Source of the DNA: JACVRM01 sp046262315
GTDB taxonomy: Bacteria > Actinomycetota > Thermoleophilia > Gaiellales > Gaiellaceae
Assembly (NCBI GenBank): GCA_046262315.1
Contig: JBHEMZ010000014.1
Location: 1 to 15,179 of the forward strand
DNA length: 15,179 bases
Direction of reading: 5' to 3'
A program made the position numbers and the translations under genes. Within the stretch, counting starts at the first letter, position 1, and each line of letters starts with the position of its first letter. Of this stretch, positions 6,570 to 14,257 are shown piece after piece. Below the pieces are notes generated by a model that was not told where the DNA came from, searched no databases, and was given only the letters and a program-made list of their open reading frames with translations.

Positions 6570-7184
6570 TCAGGACGCGTCGCCCTGCAGGTTGTGGCGG
6601 TAGGCGAACGCGACCGCCTGCGACCGGCTGTGAACGTCGAGCTTAACCAGGATGTGCTCGATGTGCCTGCCGACGGTCTTCGGCGCGATCTCCAACCGGT
6701 CGGCGATCTCGCCGTGCTCGACACCTTCGGCGAGAAGGCGGAGCACCTCCAACTCGCGGCCCGTCAAGTGGTACTCGGCCGTCGCCTCGCGGTAGTGGGC
6801 GCCGTCGAAGCCCGCACGCCGCACCAGGACGCGCACGCGGGCCACGAGATCGTCGGGGTCGAACGGCTTGACGACGTAGTCGTCCGCGCCTACGAGCAGT
6901 CCCGCCGTGCGGTCGAGCTGCTCGGTCCTTGCGCCCGTGACGAACGCGATTGCGATTGCGTGCCCGAACTCGTCCCGTAGCTCGCGGCAGATCTCGTACC
7001 CGTTGAGGCCGGGGAGCTGGAGGTCGAGCAGCACGAGCGCCGGCCTCGCCTCGGACGCGATGCGCACCGCCTCCTCGCCCGTCTCGGCCTCGAGCACCAG
7101 GAACCCCGCCCGGTCGAGCAAAGCGCTCACGGCGACGCGGAATGCAGCGTCGTCGTCTACGACGAGCACGGAGCCGTGCTTCAT
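6570..7184 (-). CDS. NarL/LuxR-family response regulator, orphan
   Basis: 204 aa from ATG 7184. Residues 1 to about 120 form a receiver domain: acidic pocket Asp10-Asp12, phospho-acceptor Asp54 in LVLLDLQLPG, Thr83 in FVTGA and Lys106 in VVKPFDPDDL. All key residues are present, so it should be phosphorylatable. A LuxR-type HTH follows (about 137-200): LTGRELEVLRLLAEG, then EIADRLEIAPKTVGRHIEHI and LVKLDVHSR. This is the usual four-helix DNA-binding fold, although the common START/RAT-like loop words are changed. No histidine kinase is in the window. The gene is divergent from the 1228-aa secreted protease gene across a 280-bp gap and convergent with the broken permease, with no spacer there. 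Control of the neighbouring protease is plausible but only inferred. Confidence 0.92.
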   Translation of the reverse strand: MKHGSVLVVDDDAAFRVAVSALLDRAGFLVLEAETGEEAVRIASEARPALVLLDLQLPGLNGYEICRELRDEFGHAIAIAFVTGARTEQLDRTAGLLVGADDYVVKPFDPDDLVARVRVLVRRAGFDGAHYREATAEYHLTGRELEVLRLLAEGVEHGEIADRLEIAPKTVGRHIEHILVKLDVHSRSQAVAFAYRHNLQGDAS

Positions 7185-7464
7185 GCTCGCTCGCGATCCG
7201 GATGACGGATGGTGAGAGAGGTGGCGGACTGCGACGACGCGCGGTGGTACATCTGAGTCCTTCCAAATTGCTCCCGCGGTGACCGGCGACTGTCGCGCCG
7301 GAGGCAGCCGCTGTCAAGTCGAACGGAGCCGCGTCGGTGGCGCGCTGTCATGGGCTGATGACCTCACCCGCGTGTGGGGTGAACTCCCCATGTACACGAC
7401 GCGCCGGCGTTCGTAGGGTGCATGTGCATCTCGTCCGTAGCGCGCGCTGAAGGAGAAGAGGTCG
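7185..7464. promoter_or_regulatory. Divergent intergenic region between regulator and secreted protease
   Basis: This 280-bp gap should hold both promoters. On the minus strand a consensus -35-like TTGACA (plus-strand 7312-7317) lies about 130 bases ahead of the regulator, with only a weak -10 (GACAGT) 17 bases on. On the plus side an interrupted inverted repeat GTGTGGGG (7372-7379) / CCCC plus ACAC (7386-7397) lies 68 bases ahead of the protease ATG and is a candidate operator. The protease itself has a strong AAGGAGAAGAGG ribosome site. Confidence 0.35.
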
Positions 7465-10400
7465 ATGTCGCTTTACCATCGGAGGCCGAACGGCTCATGG
7501 CGCCGAAGCCAGGCGGGCGTGATCGTCGTCGCGTTGGCGCTCGTCGTGGCGTTGGTCGGCGTGCTCGCCCCCGCCCAGGCTGCGTTCGAGGGCGACAACG
7601 GGAAGATCGTCTTCACGTCAGACCGCGAGGAGGGCGACCGCGAGATCTACGTCATGAACGCCGACGGCACCGAACAGAAGCCGCTCACGGACAAGGAGGG
7701 CGACGACAGCCTGGCCGTGTGGGATCCAGCCGGCAGCCGAATCGCGTTCGTCAGCACGCGCGACGGCAACGCCGAGATCTACTCGATGAACGCCGACGGC
7801 AGCGACCAGAAGCCGCTCAGCAGCCACGGGGCGTTCGACAGCGAGCCCGCGTGGGATCGATTCGGGTTCCGCATCGCGTTCGAGACGCACCGCGACGGCA
7901 ACCGGGAGATCTACCTCATGGGCTCGCAGGGCGACGACCCGAGCACCGACCAGGACGACGCGACCAACCTGACGAAGGACCCGGCGGCCTTCGACGCGGA
8001 TCCTGCCTGGTCGCCGAAGGCGAGCGAGATCGCGTTTGCGAGCAATACCGACGGCGACTTCGACATCTACCTGATGGACAGCAGCGGGTTCGTCTTCCGT
8101 CAGCTCACTGACGACCCGGCGTTCGACGGCCATCCCGCGTGGTCGCCGGACGGCTCGCAGATCGCATTCGAGAGCGAGCGGAGCGGCAGCCGCGACATCT
8201 GGGTGGCGAACGCAGACGGCAGCGGGACACCCAGGCGGCTCACTGAAAGCGGCAACTTCGACGGGGAGCCCGCCTGGTCGCCGGACGGTCAGAAGATCGC
8301 GTACATGGCCGAAAGGGGCGACAATTTCAACGTCTTCGTGACAAACGCGGACGGCTCCGGAACACACGTGGGGGTTACGGAGGACGGTGCTTTCGACGGG
8401 GAGCCCGACTGGCAGCCCGTCGTGCTCGACCTGCGCGCGCTCGAGGTAAACCAAGCAGTCCAGGACTGGCGCAACTCGATTCAGCTCGTGGCCGGCAAGC
8501 CGGCCACCGTGAGGGCGTTCGTCGTGCGGAAGCCGGGGATCTCACTTCCGCTGGGACCGACCGGCCAGCTCCACGGGAGGCGAGCCGGCGTTCCGCTCGC
8601 GGGAAGTCCGCTCGCGCCGGTCAACGGCCCCCTTGGACTCTTCGGCCCCAATACCGGTCCTCAGCGCGGCAACCTCGGCGGCAGCCTGAACTTCGAGCTG
8701 CCGGCGGAGTGGCTGAGCGGCACGATCGAGCTCGAGTTTGCCGCCGAGCGCGGTGGCGCCGCAATGGACTGCGCGGAGCCGGTATCCGGGACCGGCGTCA
8801 ACGCGACGAGGGACTGCAAGGTCAGCGTCACGTTCCGGCGCGCGCTCGAGCCCGCAATCGCGTGGTACTCGGTCTCGTACAAGGAGGCGGGCACAGTGGT
8901 GGCGCCGACGTTGGCCGAGATCGTCGAGCAGATCCTGCGAGTGCGCTCGCTCTTTCCGCTGCCCTCGACCCGAAACGAGCTGCGCTCGCTGGGGCCGTAC
9001 GGGTCGAAGCCGTCCCCCGCCAAGGTCAACTCTTCTCTCTTCTTTCTCAAGTACCTGGAATGCCGCAACTACCCGCTGTGCCCATCCCGCAACACGGCGC
9101 TCTACGGGGTTATGGCGGGGCAGCCGCCGGGGGACACGGCAGGACTAGCGAACGGCATCCCGGGGACATTGGCGTCCGGTTTCATCCAGGGGGCAGGCGC
9201 GCCCGGGGCGACGGGAGGCGCCCGGCATATCGCCGGCCACGAACTGGGGCATGTGTACGGACGCCACCACGCGGTCGACGGCAGCCTTCCTCTCACCGCC
9301 CGCGGCTACAAGCAAGGGCGATGCAACGAGGTGGCGAGTCGCTCTGCGCCGAACTTCCCGTTCATCGCGGACGTCGGGCCGCCAGGCGGGCCCGTTTTGC
9401 GCCCCGTGCTCGGCCCCCTCACCTCGGGCGTCGACAACGAGGTCTGGGGCCTCGACAACCGCTTCGTCTGGCCGGGTCTGTTCAACAACCTCGCCGTCGT
9501 CAATCCACGGCAGACGTTCGAGCTCATGAGCTACTGCTCCACCGGAGGGCAGGGACTGTGGATCTCGCGGTTCACGTACGAGGGGCTCCTCGGGAGTTTC
9601 GCGCAGTCCACCGCGGCCGCCGCGGTGGCGGCGGCGGCAGCGGCCGATCCCGTCGACGTCCTGCTCGTCCGGGGCACGATCGACCTCGCCGCGGACGCCG
9701 CGACGATCGAGCCGGTGGTGCGGTCGGAGACCGCGCCTCCCGAAAGCTCGACCGGCAGCTACCGCGTCCGGCTGGTCGGCCCCGGCGGCGCGGTGCTCGC
9801 CCGCGCCGATTTCGAGCCCCTCGTCTTCGACGAGACCGTCGATCACGACGGCCCGCCGACCGGAGTCTTCGTTGTCCCTCTCCGCCGTCCGCTCGCGCGC
9901 GTCGCGCGGATCGAGGTGTTCCACGACGGCAGGAAGATCGGCTCGGCCGTCGGGTCTCCGAACGCGCCGAGCGTCCGCATTACCAGGCCGGCCGCGGGGC
10001 AGTCCTTGCAGGGCGGCGAGGTGACGTTCGAGTGGACCGCGAGCGACGCCGACGGCGACGCGCTGGCCTACACCGTGCTCTACAGCCCGGACGACGGACA
10101 GAGCTGGGAGACGCTCGCGGTCGACCACACGACCACCTCCCTGACCGTGAAGCGGCGCGACCTGACGGCGTCGCAGGCGGCACGGCTGCGAGTGCTCGTC
10201 TCGGACGGCGTGAACGCCGCCTCGGCGGTCTCGGGCCGGTTTGCGGTCGCGAATAACCCTCCGTTCGTCACGATGGACAGGCCGACGGATGCAGACCGGC
10301 CGTACTCCGGGACGCAGAACATCGTCCTCCGAGCGTTCGCGCTCGACAGCGACGACGGCGACCTCAGCGGGGACGCGCTCAACTGGTCCTCGAATCGCGA

Positions 10401-11151
10401 CGGCGTGCTCGGGCGCGGCGAATCGCTGGTCGTCAACGCGAGCGAGCTGTCGGAGGGAACGCACGTGATCACGGTGACCGCCATCGATCGGGCCGGAGCG
10501 AGCGCACGCGACTCGGCGCGCATCCAGGTCTTCCGCGACGCCGTCTTCTTCGCCGACGACTTCGAGACCGGAAACCTCGTCCGCTGGACGACGACACAGG
10601 GCCTCGTCGTGCAGACGCAGATCGTGGACGCCGGGCGGTTCGCCGCCCGCGGCCGCGCCAACTACACGCCTGCGTTCGCGTTCGCGCGGCTCGACACCAG
10701 CTACGCCGAGCTGTCGTTCCAGATTCGCTTCAACCTGCTCGCCCGCGGGCCGGGGAGCTTCGTGACGCTGCTCCGTCTGCGCGCCGCCGACGGAGAACCG
10801 CTCCTCGTCCTCTGGATCACGAAGCGCGGCGTGGTCGCCTACCGAACCGACGAGGACGGGGGCGTTCCGCGGTTCAGCGCTCGACAGGTCGAGCCGGGGC
10901 GCTGGCACACGCTGCGCGTTCGCATTCGCATGGGCGAGGGCCCCGACAACGTCGGCGTCAACTACGACGGCGGCCGGGTCTTGGCGCTGACGCGCCCCGA
11001 CGAGCTCGGCAGCGCGCCGATCGGGATCCTCCAGATCGGCGACGAACGCGGCAGGCAGCGCTACGACGTCGTCTGGGACGACGTCCGGGCGTTCACCGGC
11101 GCAGAGCCGGCGCCGACGGCCGCCGACATCGCCGGCGAGGGCGATGGCTGA
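7465..11151 (+). CDS. Secreted TolB-like beta-propeller / metzincin metalloprotease fusion
   Basis: 1228 aa from ATG 7465, six bases after AAGGAGAAGAGG. Order: signal peptide about 1-36 (VIVVALALVVALVGVLAP, AQA); six PD40 repeats about 40-320, with words such as REIYVMNADG, PAWSPDGSQIAF and IYLMD, forming a TolB-type propeller; a segment LEVNQAVQDWRNSIQLVAGK that in relatives precedes zinc peptidase domains; a peptidase domain with HELGHVYGRHH (His592, Glu593, His596, His602), the full metzincin zinc site, and a Met-turn-like LMSYC at Met688; Ig/FN3-like domains about 834-1020 (VTFEWTASDADGDALAYTVL); and a C-terminal jelly-roll/LamG-like domain about 1027-1205 (FFADDFETGNLVRW, GRWHTLRVRI). 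No sorting signal or C-terminal helix is visible, so it is probably released. The frame is intact over 3.7 kb. The substrate is unknown; the propeller and jelly roll may bind it. Its 3' end overlaps the next start by 8 bases. Confidence 0.88.
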   Translation: MSLYHRRPNGSWRRSQAGVIVVALALVVALVGVLAPAQAAFEGDNGKIVFTSDREEGDREIYVMNADGTEQKPLTDKEGDDSLAVWDPAGSRIAFVSTRDGNAEIYSMNADGSDQKPLSSHGAFDSEPAWDRFGFRIAFETHRDGNREIYLMGSQGDDPSTDQDDATNLTKDPAAFDADPAWSPKASEIAFASNTDGDFDIYLMDSSGFVFRQLTDDPAFDGHPAWSPDGSQIAFESERSGSRDIWVANADGSGTPRRLTESGNFDGEPAWSPDGQKIAYMAERGDNFNVFVTNADGSGTHVGVTEDGAFDGEPDWQPVVLDLRALEVNQAVQDWRNSIQLVAGKPATVRAFVVRKPGISLPLGPTGQLHGRRAGVPLAGSPLAPVNGPLGLFGPNTGPQRGNLGGSLNFELPAEWLSGTIELEFAAERGGAAMDCAEPVSGTGVNATRDCKVSVTFRRALEPAIAWYSVSYKEAGTVVAPTLAEIVEQILRVRSLFPLPSTRNELRSLGPYGSKPSPAKVNSSLFFLKYLECRNYPLCPSRNTALYGVMAGQPPGDTAGLANGIPGTLASGFIQGAGAPGATGGARHIAGHELGHVYGRHHAVDGSLPLTARGYKQGRCNEVASRSAPNFPFIADVGPPGGPVLRPVLGPLTSGVDNEVWGLDNRFVWPGLFNNLAVVNPRQTFELMSYCSTGGQGLWISRFTYEGLLGSFAQSTAAAAVAAAAAADPVDVLLVRGTIDLAADAATIEPVVRSETAPPESSTGSYRVRLVGPGGAVLARADFEPLVFDETVDHDGPPTGVFVVPLRRPLARVARIEVFHDGRKIGSAVGSPNAPSVRITRPAAGQSLQGGEVTFEWTASDADGDALAYTVLYSPDDGQSWETLAVDHTTTSLTVKRRDLTASQAARLRVLVSDGVNAASAVSGRFAVANNPPFVTMDRPTDADRPYSGTQNIVLRAFALDSDDGDLSGDALNWSSNRDGVLGRGESLVVNASELSEGTHVITVTAIDRAGASARDSARIQVFRDAVFFADDFETGNLVRWTTTQGLVVQTQIVDAGRFAARGRANYTPAFAFARLDTSYAELSFQIRFNLLARGPGSFVTLLRLRAADGEPLLVLWITKRGVVAYRTDEDGGVPRFSARQVEPGRWHTLRVRIRMGEGPDNVGVNYDGGRVLALTRPDELGSAPIGILQIGDERGRQRYDVVWDDVRAFTGAEPAPTAADIAGEGDG

Positions 11152-11404
11152 GCGACGGCGGCTGGCGCCCGCCGTGGGCCTGGCCGCCGTCGCAGTCGCT
11201 CTCCTCTACGGCGCCGCTCCGGACGACGCGACGGCCTTTGGGCGAGCCTCGCCGGAAGTCACGAGCGACTTCACATCGGCAGCGCCGCGAGGTTGCTGTG
11301 CCCGCGAGGCGCCAGCGATCAAGCTGTTACGCCGGCTCAACGAGGCAGCACGTGTTTTAGGTCTTCCCAGGTGGCGAGCTTCCACCACTCCACCTTCGCC
11401 TTGA
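11144..11404 (+). CDS. Short secreted protein, coupled to the metzincin gene, probably truncated
   Basis: ATG 11144 lies inside the 3' end of the preceding gene, sharing ATGGCTGA with its stop, which suggests translational coupling. The 86-aa product starts with a clear signal peptide (RRRLAPAVGLAAVAVALLYG) and then ASPEVTSDFTSAAPRGCC. From about residue 45 the composition becomes irregular, and on the opposite strand a different protein fragment occupies 11337-11417. The original gene was therefore probably cut soon after its signal peptide. Only the start region is credible; no family can be named. Confidence 0.45.
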   Translation: MAERRRLAPAVGLAAVAVALLYGAAPDDATAFGRASPEVTSDFTSAAPRGCCAREAPAIKLLRRLNEAARVLGLPRWRASTTPPSP

Positions 11405-11417
11405 GGGCAGGACTCCT
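11337..11417 (-). pseudogene. C-terminal protein fragment ending WEDLKHVLPR
   Basis: The minus strand encodes SPALKAKVEWWKLATWEDLK followed by HVLPR and TGA at 11339-11337. Its Trp-rich helical look and sensible stop suggest the genuine end of a gene whose upstream part is missing: a TGA lies directly ahead at 11420-11418. Family not recognised. Confidence 0.3.
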
Positions 11418-11501
11418 TCAGCCTTTGAGCTCGCCAGGCACCGGGGAGAGCTTTCGTCCTAGCGACGTGCTCTCGTGCCCTTGCTTTGTTGCCAAGCCCA
11501 G

Positions 11502-11645
11502 GTGGCGACACGCTTCTGGAAGGCCGGCATGGTCGCAAACGGCTTCTCGATCGCCGACCCGGCCGACCCGGGGATGCTCGACGTCGTCGGCTTCGACACC
11601 GCGACGCCGCAGCTGATCGCCGACTTCGCCCGCGGCGCCCTCTGA
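11502..11645 (+). pseudogene. C-terminal protein fragment ending FARGAL
   Basis: The plus strand encodes VATRFWKAGMVANGFSIADP followed by ADPGMLDVVGFDTATPQLIA and DFARGAL, with TGA at 11643-11645. Almost every codon ends in G or C, as in the intact genes here, so it is real coding sequence. No start or ribosome site precedes it. The upstream boundary coincides with a 12-base repeat (CCCAGGTGGCGA at 11497-11508, also at 11367-11378), which suggests a recombination junction. Function unknown. Confidence 0.4.
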
Positions 11646-11692
11646 ACCGGGGGCGGCGCGAGGCGCCCTTTACATCAGAGAGGAGAACCGAG

Positions 11693-11746
11693 ATGCACCT
11701 GCATGCTGTGGACTCTACGCGTAGCGAGTCCCCCTCTTCCGGCTAG
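11693..11746 (+). CDS. 17-residue peptide with strong ribosome site; leader peptide or gene remnant
   Basis: ATG 11693 is preceded by AGAGGAG (11679-11685) at good spacing. The peptide MHLHAVDSTRSESPSSG ends at TAG 11744-11746. GGACTC (11710-11715) and GAGTCC (11726-11731) could form a hairpin within it. Either a leader peptide or, more likely given the surrounding fragments, the start of a gene whose body is gone. Confidence 0.25.
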   Translation: MHLHAVDSTRSESPSSG

Positions 11747-12178
11747 AAATGCCTGCCGCCCACGTACGCCTCGCCGAGCGTTTTTCGGAACGACCGCCAC
11801 CGGGACCCCCCCGCCCGGAACGCGCGCATTTCGTCCATTTCCGTCAAAACGGATGCGGCGGCCCCCGATGACGCTCCCGGGCTGCCGGTCTCGACACACG
11901 CTGGGAGCGCAGCGCGACCAAATGGGGTTCCCCGACAACCGCCGCGCCTTCGCTGCCATCCAACCGCCGGTCGTGGTTGGGATAGCGCCAACTCAGCAAA
12001 CTGCACAGTGGGTGTCGTCCCTGGTCGGATCGGGACTAGCACGCTTGCCGTCGCGGTCGGAGCCAGATATCCGAGGCCTCGGATATCAACCAACGCGCGG
12101 CCGCGCGCAATCGCCACGGGCACCGGCGTTTCGCAACGGGTCCCGAACCGCCGAGAGCGGCCTGTGTAGCGCGTGCCC
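11747..12178. other. Long non-coding stretch with one perfect palindrome
   Basis: No convincing gene. A minus-strand frame ending at 11743 finishes with MDEMRAFRAGGSRWRSFRKT followed by LGEAYVGGRHF (about 11841-11743). It looks protein-like, but its longer upstream extension has the poor composition of chance frames. The 22-bp palindrome at 12066-12087 is the only clear structured signal. Confidence 0.4.
12066..12087. repeat. 22-bp perfect palindrome
   Basis: GATATCCGAGG (12066-12076) is followed without spacer by its exact complement CCTCGGATATC (12077-12087). It lies 92 bases before the tRNA-like element and 203 bases before the methyltransferase ATG. It could be a dimeric regulator site or a recombinase site. 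Confidence 0.85.
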
Positions 12179-12262
12179 GGGCCGTGCGTGCGCCAGCTCG
12201 CTGCCGGGGTTCCGCGCGGACTTTCAGTCCGAAGATCGTAGGGTCGAGTCCTACACGGCTCG
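12179..12262 (+). other. tRNA-like element (Glu UUC-type anticodon arm), probably a degenerate tRNA
   Basis: A T-arm GTAGG / loop GTCGAGT / CCTAC (12238-12254) is followed by ACGGCTC and G (12255-12262). ACGGCTC pairs over all seven positions (one G-T) with GGGCCGT at 12179-12185, like an acceptor stem. Before the T-arm an anticodon-like arm GCGGA / CTTTCAG / TCCGA (12216-12232) puts TTC at the anticodon. Against a working tRNA: 30 bases replace the usual roughly 19 of the D-arm, the conserved T54 is G, and the first anticodon-stem pair is mismatched. No CCA is encoded. Best read as a tRNA-derived relic. Confidence 0.35.
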
Positions 12263-12289
12263 CTCGCGTTGTTCCTAGAGTCGCCAGGC

Positions 12290-12982
12290 ATGGACGAGGC
12301 CACGGTCGACCGGTTGCTGGACGAGCAGCGGCGCTACTACCGCGAGCGGGCGTCCGAGTACGACGACTGGTGGTTCCGCCGCGGCGGCTACGCCCTCGAC
12401 ACCGAGACGGCAGCCCGCTGGTTGGGCGACGTGCGCGAGCTCGAGGCGGCGCTCGAGGCGTTCGCGCCGCGCGGCGACGTGCTGGAGCTCGCCGCCGGGA
12501 CGGGGATCTGGACGCGGCAGCTGCTCCGGCATGCGGATCGAGTGACCGCCGTCGACGCCGCCGCCGAGATGCTCGAGCTGAACCGCGCGCGGACCAGCGG
12601 CGCGGCCGACTACGTGCTCGCCGACGTCTTCGAGTGGCAGCCGCCGCGCGAGTTCGACGTCTGCTTCTTCGGCTTCTGGCATTCGCACGTGCCGAGCCGG
12701 CACTTCGAGGCGTTCTGGCAGCTCGTCGGCTCCGCGCTGAAGCTGGAGGGCCGGGTGTTCCTCGTTGACAACGCGCGGCTCGGCGATTCCCGGCACCTCG
12801 TGAGCTCGACCGGCGAGGTCGCCCGGCGCCGCCTCTCGGACGGCCGTGAGTTCGACATCGTCAAGCGCTTCTGGGAGCCGGGCGAACTCGAGCGCGCGGT
12901 GGCAGCCGTCGGGTGGCGCCTGACCGTCCGCACGACGGCGAACCGCTACTTCATCTACGCCTCGGGCACGAAGGCCCGCTGA
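12290..12982 (+). CDS. Class I SAM-dependent methyltransferase
   Basis: 230 aa from ATG 12290 (an upstream in-frame TTG at 12269 is less likely). Motif I is VLELAAGTGIW (residues 64-74), the glycine-rich SAM loop. An acidic residue ends strand 2 (VTAVDAAAEML, Asp89), which binds the ribose hydroxyls. ADYVLADVFEW fits the adenine-contact motif, and FDVCFFGFWHSHVP is the post-motif-III strand. The N-terminal RRYYRERASEYDDWWFRRGG is a typical substrate-side cap in the Methyltransf_25/11 group. The substrate cannot be read from sequence. The ribosome site is weak. The gene has no operon partner: the tRNA-like element is 27 bases upstream and an insertion sequence follows. Confidence 0.85.
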   Translation: MDEATVDRLLDEQRRYYRERASEYDDWWFRRGGYALDTETAARWLGDVRELEAALEAFAPRGDVLELAAGTGIWTRQLLRHADRVTAVDAAAEMLELNRARTSGAADYVLADVFEWQPPREFDVCFFGFWHSHVPSRHFEAFWQLVGSALKLEGRVFLVDNARLGDSRHLVSSTGEVARRRLSDGREFDIVKRFWEPGELERAVAAVGWRLTVRTTANRYFIYASGTKAR

Positions 12983-13055
12983 TCGTCGAAGCCCAAGCAC
13001 GCTCGAAGTTCTGATCGACGAGGTCTTGCGAGACCGCCACCGCCTGCCTGTACCT

Positions 13056-14257
13056 GCCTGAAGGGTGCGTTAACTCGGTTTCGCCTCGGGTTGGCGGGTT
13101 CTGATCCGTAGAGTCGTCCGCCCGTCCCGTCGTCCTCCGAGGAGCTGGTCTTTGTTCTGGTCACTCTGCTACGTCGTGCTTCGACGCGTTCTGCAGCTCG
13201 CGGCCCTGCGTTTTCGCTCGAAGGAGTTCAAGGAGTTGGAGATCGTGGTGCTCCGCCATGAGTTAGCGGTGCTACGGCGTCAGGCCGGTCGGCCCGAGCT
13301 GACGCCGCCTGATCGAGTGTTTCTTGCCGCCGCGAGCCAGTTGCTGCCGCGAGCGAGCTGGCGCTCGTTTGTCGTCACTCCAACGACGCTGCTTCGCTGG
13401 CACCGTCGGCTGGTCGCCAAGCGCTGGACGTATCCGCGACCGGCGGGCAGGCGGCCGATCGGTGGCGAGATCCGGGAGCTGGTGCTTCGCCTCGGTCGCG
13501 AGAACCCGCGGTGGGGTTATCAGCGGATCGTTGGCGAGCTTCGCGGACTCGGCTTCGCGGTCTCTGCCACGACGGTGCGCAAGCTGCTTCGCGAGTCTGG
13601 ACTAGGCCCTGCCGGGGAGCGCGTGGGACTCTCCTGGCGCGAGTTCCTGCGAACGCAAGCGCACAGCATGCTGGCCGTCGACTTTTTCACCGTCGAAACC
13701 GTTGCCCTGCGGCGGCTGTACGTGCTCTTCTTCATCGAGCTCGGCAACCGGCGCGTGCGTCTCGCCGGTTGCACCTCGAACCCGAGCGGCGCTTGGGTTA
13801 CTCAGCACGCCCGTCAGCTCGCCTGGGGATTAGCCGACCGTTCGACATCGATTCGCTTCCTGATCCGCGATCGCGACAGTAAGTTCACGCGCGAGTTCGA
13901 CACCGTCTTCCGAAGCGAAGGGATCGAGATCATCCGGACGCCGGTCCGAGCGCCGAAGGCGAATGGGGTCGCCGAACGCTTCATCCGCACCGTTCGAGCC
14001 GAATGTCTCGACTGGCTGCTGATCGTCAACTGCCGCCATCTCGAACGGACACTCCGCGTCTTCGTCGACCATTACAACGGCCACCGCCCGCACCGAGCGC
14101 TCGACCTCACGCCACCTGACCCGAGACGGTCGGCACCTGCACCCCGACTCGCCCTCTCACCTCGAACAGATCGCGTTGAGCGCCGAGATCGCCTCGGCGG
14201 ACTGATCCGCGAATACGGCCTCGCAGCGTGACAACCGAATTTCCGCACCCCACAGGC
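13056..14257 (+). mobile_element. Complete insertion sequence with DDE transposase and imperfect terminal inverted repeats
   Basis: Left end 13056-13080 and right end 14233-14257 are inverted copies matching at 20 of 25 positions; the core is GGGTGCGnnAAnTCGGTT. Taking the usual 5'-TG...CA-3' ends would trim the element to 13059-14254. It contains one transposase gene. No direct target duplication is visible: the left flank does not match the right flank, which is truncated IS110 sequence. This suggests a later deletion on the left. Confidence 0.75.
13152..14231 (+). CDS. DDE transposase with integrase (rve) core, IS3/IS481-like
   Basis: 359 aa. TTG 13152 is preceded by GAGGAG (about 13139-13144). 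The N-terminal part has the helix-turn-helix region (LEIVVLRHELAVLRRQAGR; VTPTTLLRWHRRLVAKRW; WGYQRIVGELRGLG). The integrase core carries Asp177 (LAVDFFTVE), Asp240 (LIRDRDSKF) and Glu275 (NGVAERFIRT). The last two are 35 apart, the classic DD35E spacing, so the active site is complete. C-terminal HYNGHRPHRALDL is the usual YN..RPH..L motif. It cuts and joins its own terminal repeats. A single frame, without the two-frame programmed shift of most IS3 elements, is typical of the integrase-core transposases of this group. Confidence 0.92.
   Translation: MFWSLCYVVLRRVLQLAALRFRSKEFKELEIVVLRHELAVLRRQAGRPELTPPDRVFLAAASQLLPRASWRSFVVTPTTLLRWHRRLVAKRWTYPRPAGRRPIGGEIRELVLRLGRENPRWGYQRIVGELRGLGFAVSATTVRKLLRESGLGPAGERVGLSWREFLRTQAHSMLAVDFFTVETVALRRLYVLFFIELGNRRVRLAGCTSNPSGAWVTQHARQLAWGLADRSTSIRFLIRDRDSKFTREFDTVFRSEGIEIIRTPVRAPKANGVAERFIRTVRAECLDWLLIVNCRHLERTLRVFVDHYNGHRPHRALDLTPPDPRRSAPAPRLALSPRTDRVERRDRLGGLIREYGLAA

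Noticed and set aside
8709..10256. A 515-codon plus-strand frame inside the metzincin gene
   Set aside because: Low-complexity Arg-rich translation of the out-of-frame sequence; no start signal.
9145..10908. A 587-codon minus-strand open frame opposite the metzincin gene
   Set aside because: Arg/Asp/Glu-rich antisense shadow with no domain or ribosome site; the opposite strand has a clear domain series.
11743..12303. A 186-codon minus-strand frame over the non-coding stretch
   Set aside because: It crosses the palindrome and the tRNA-like element and lacks any domain; only the last about 30 residues look protein-like.
12275..13000. A 241-codon minus-strand frame opposite the methyltransferase
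   Set aside because: Antisense shadow; the plus strand carries the SAM motifs in order.
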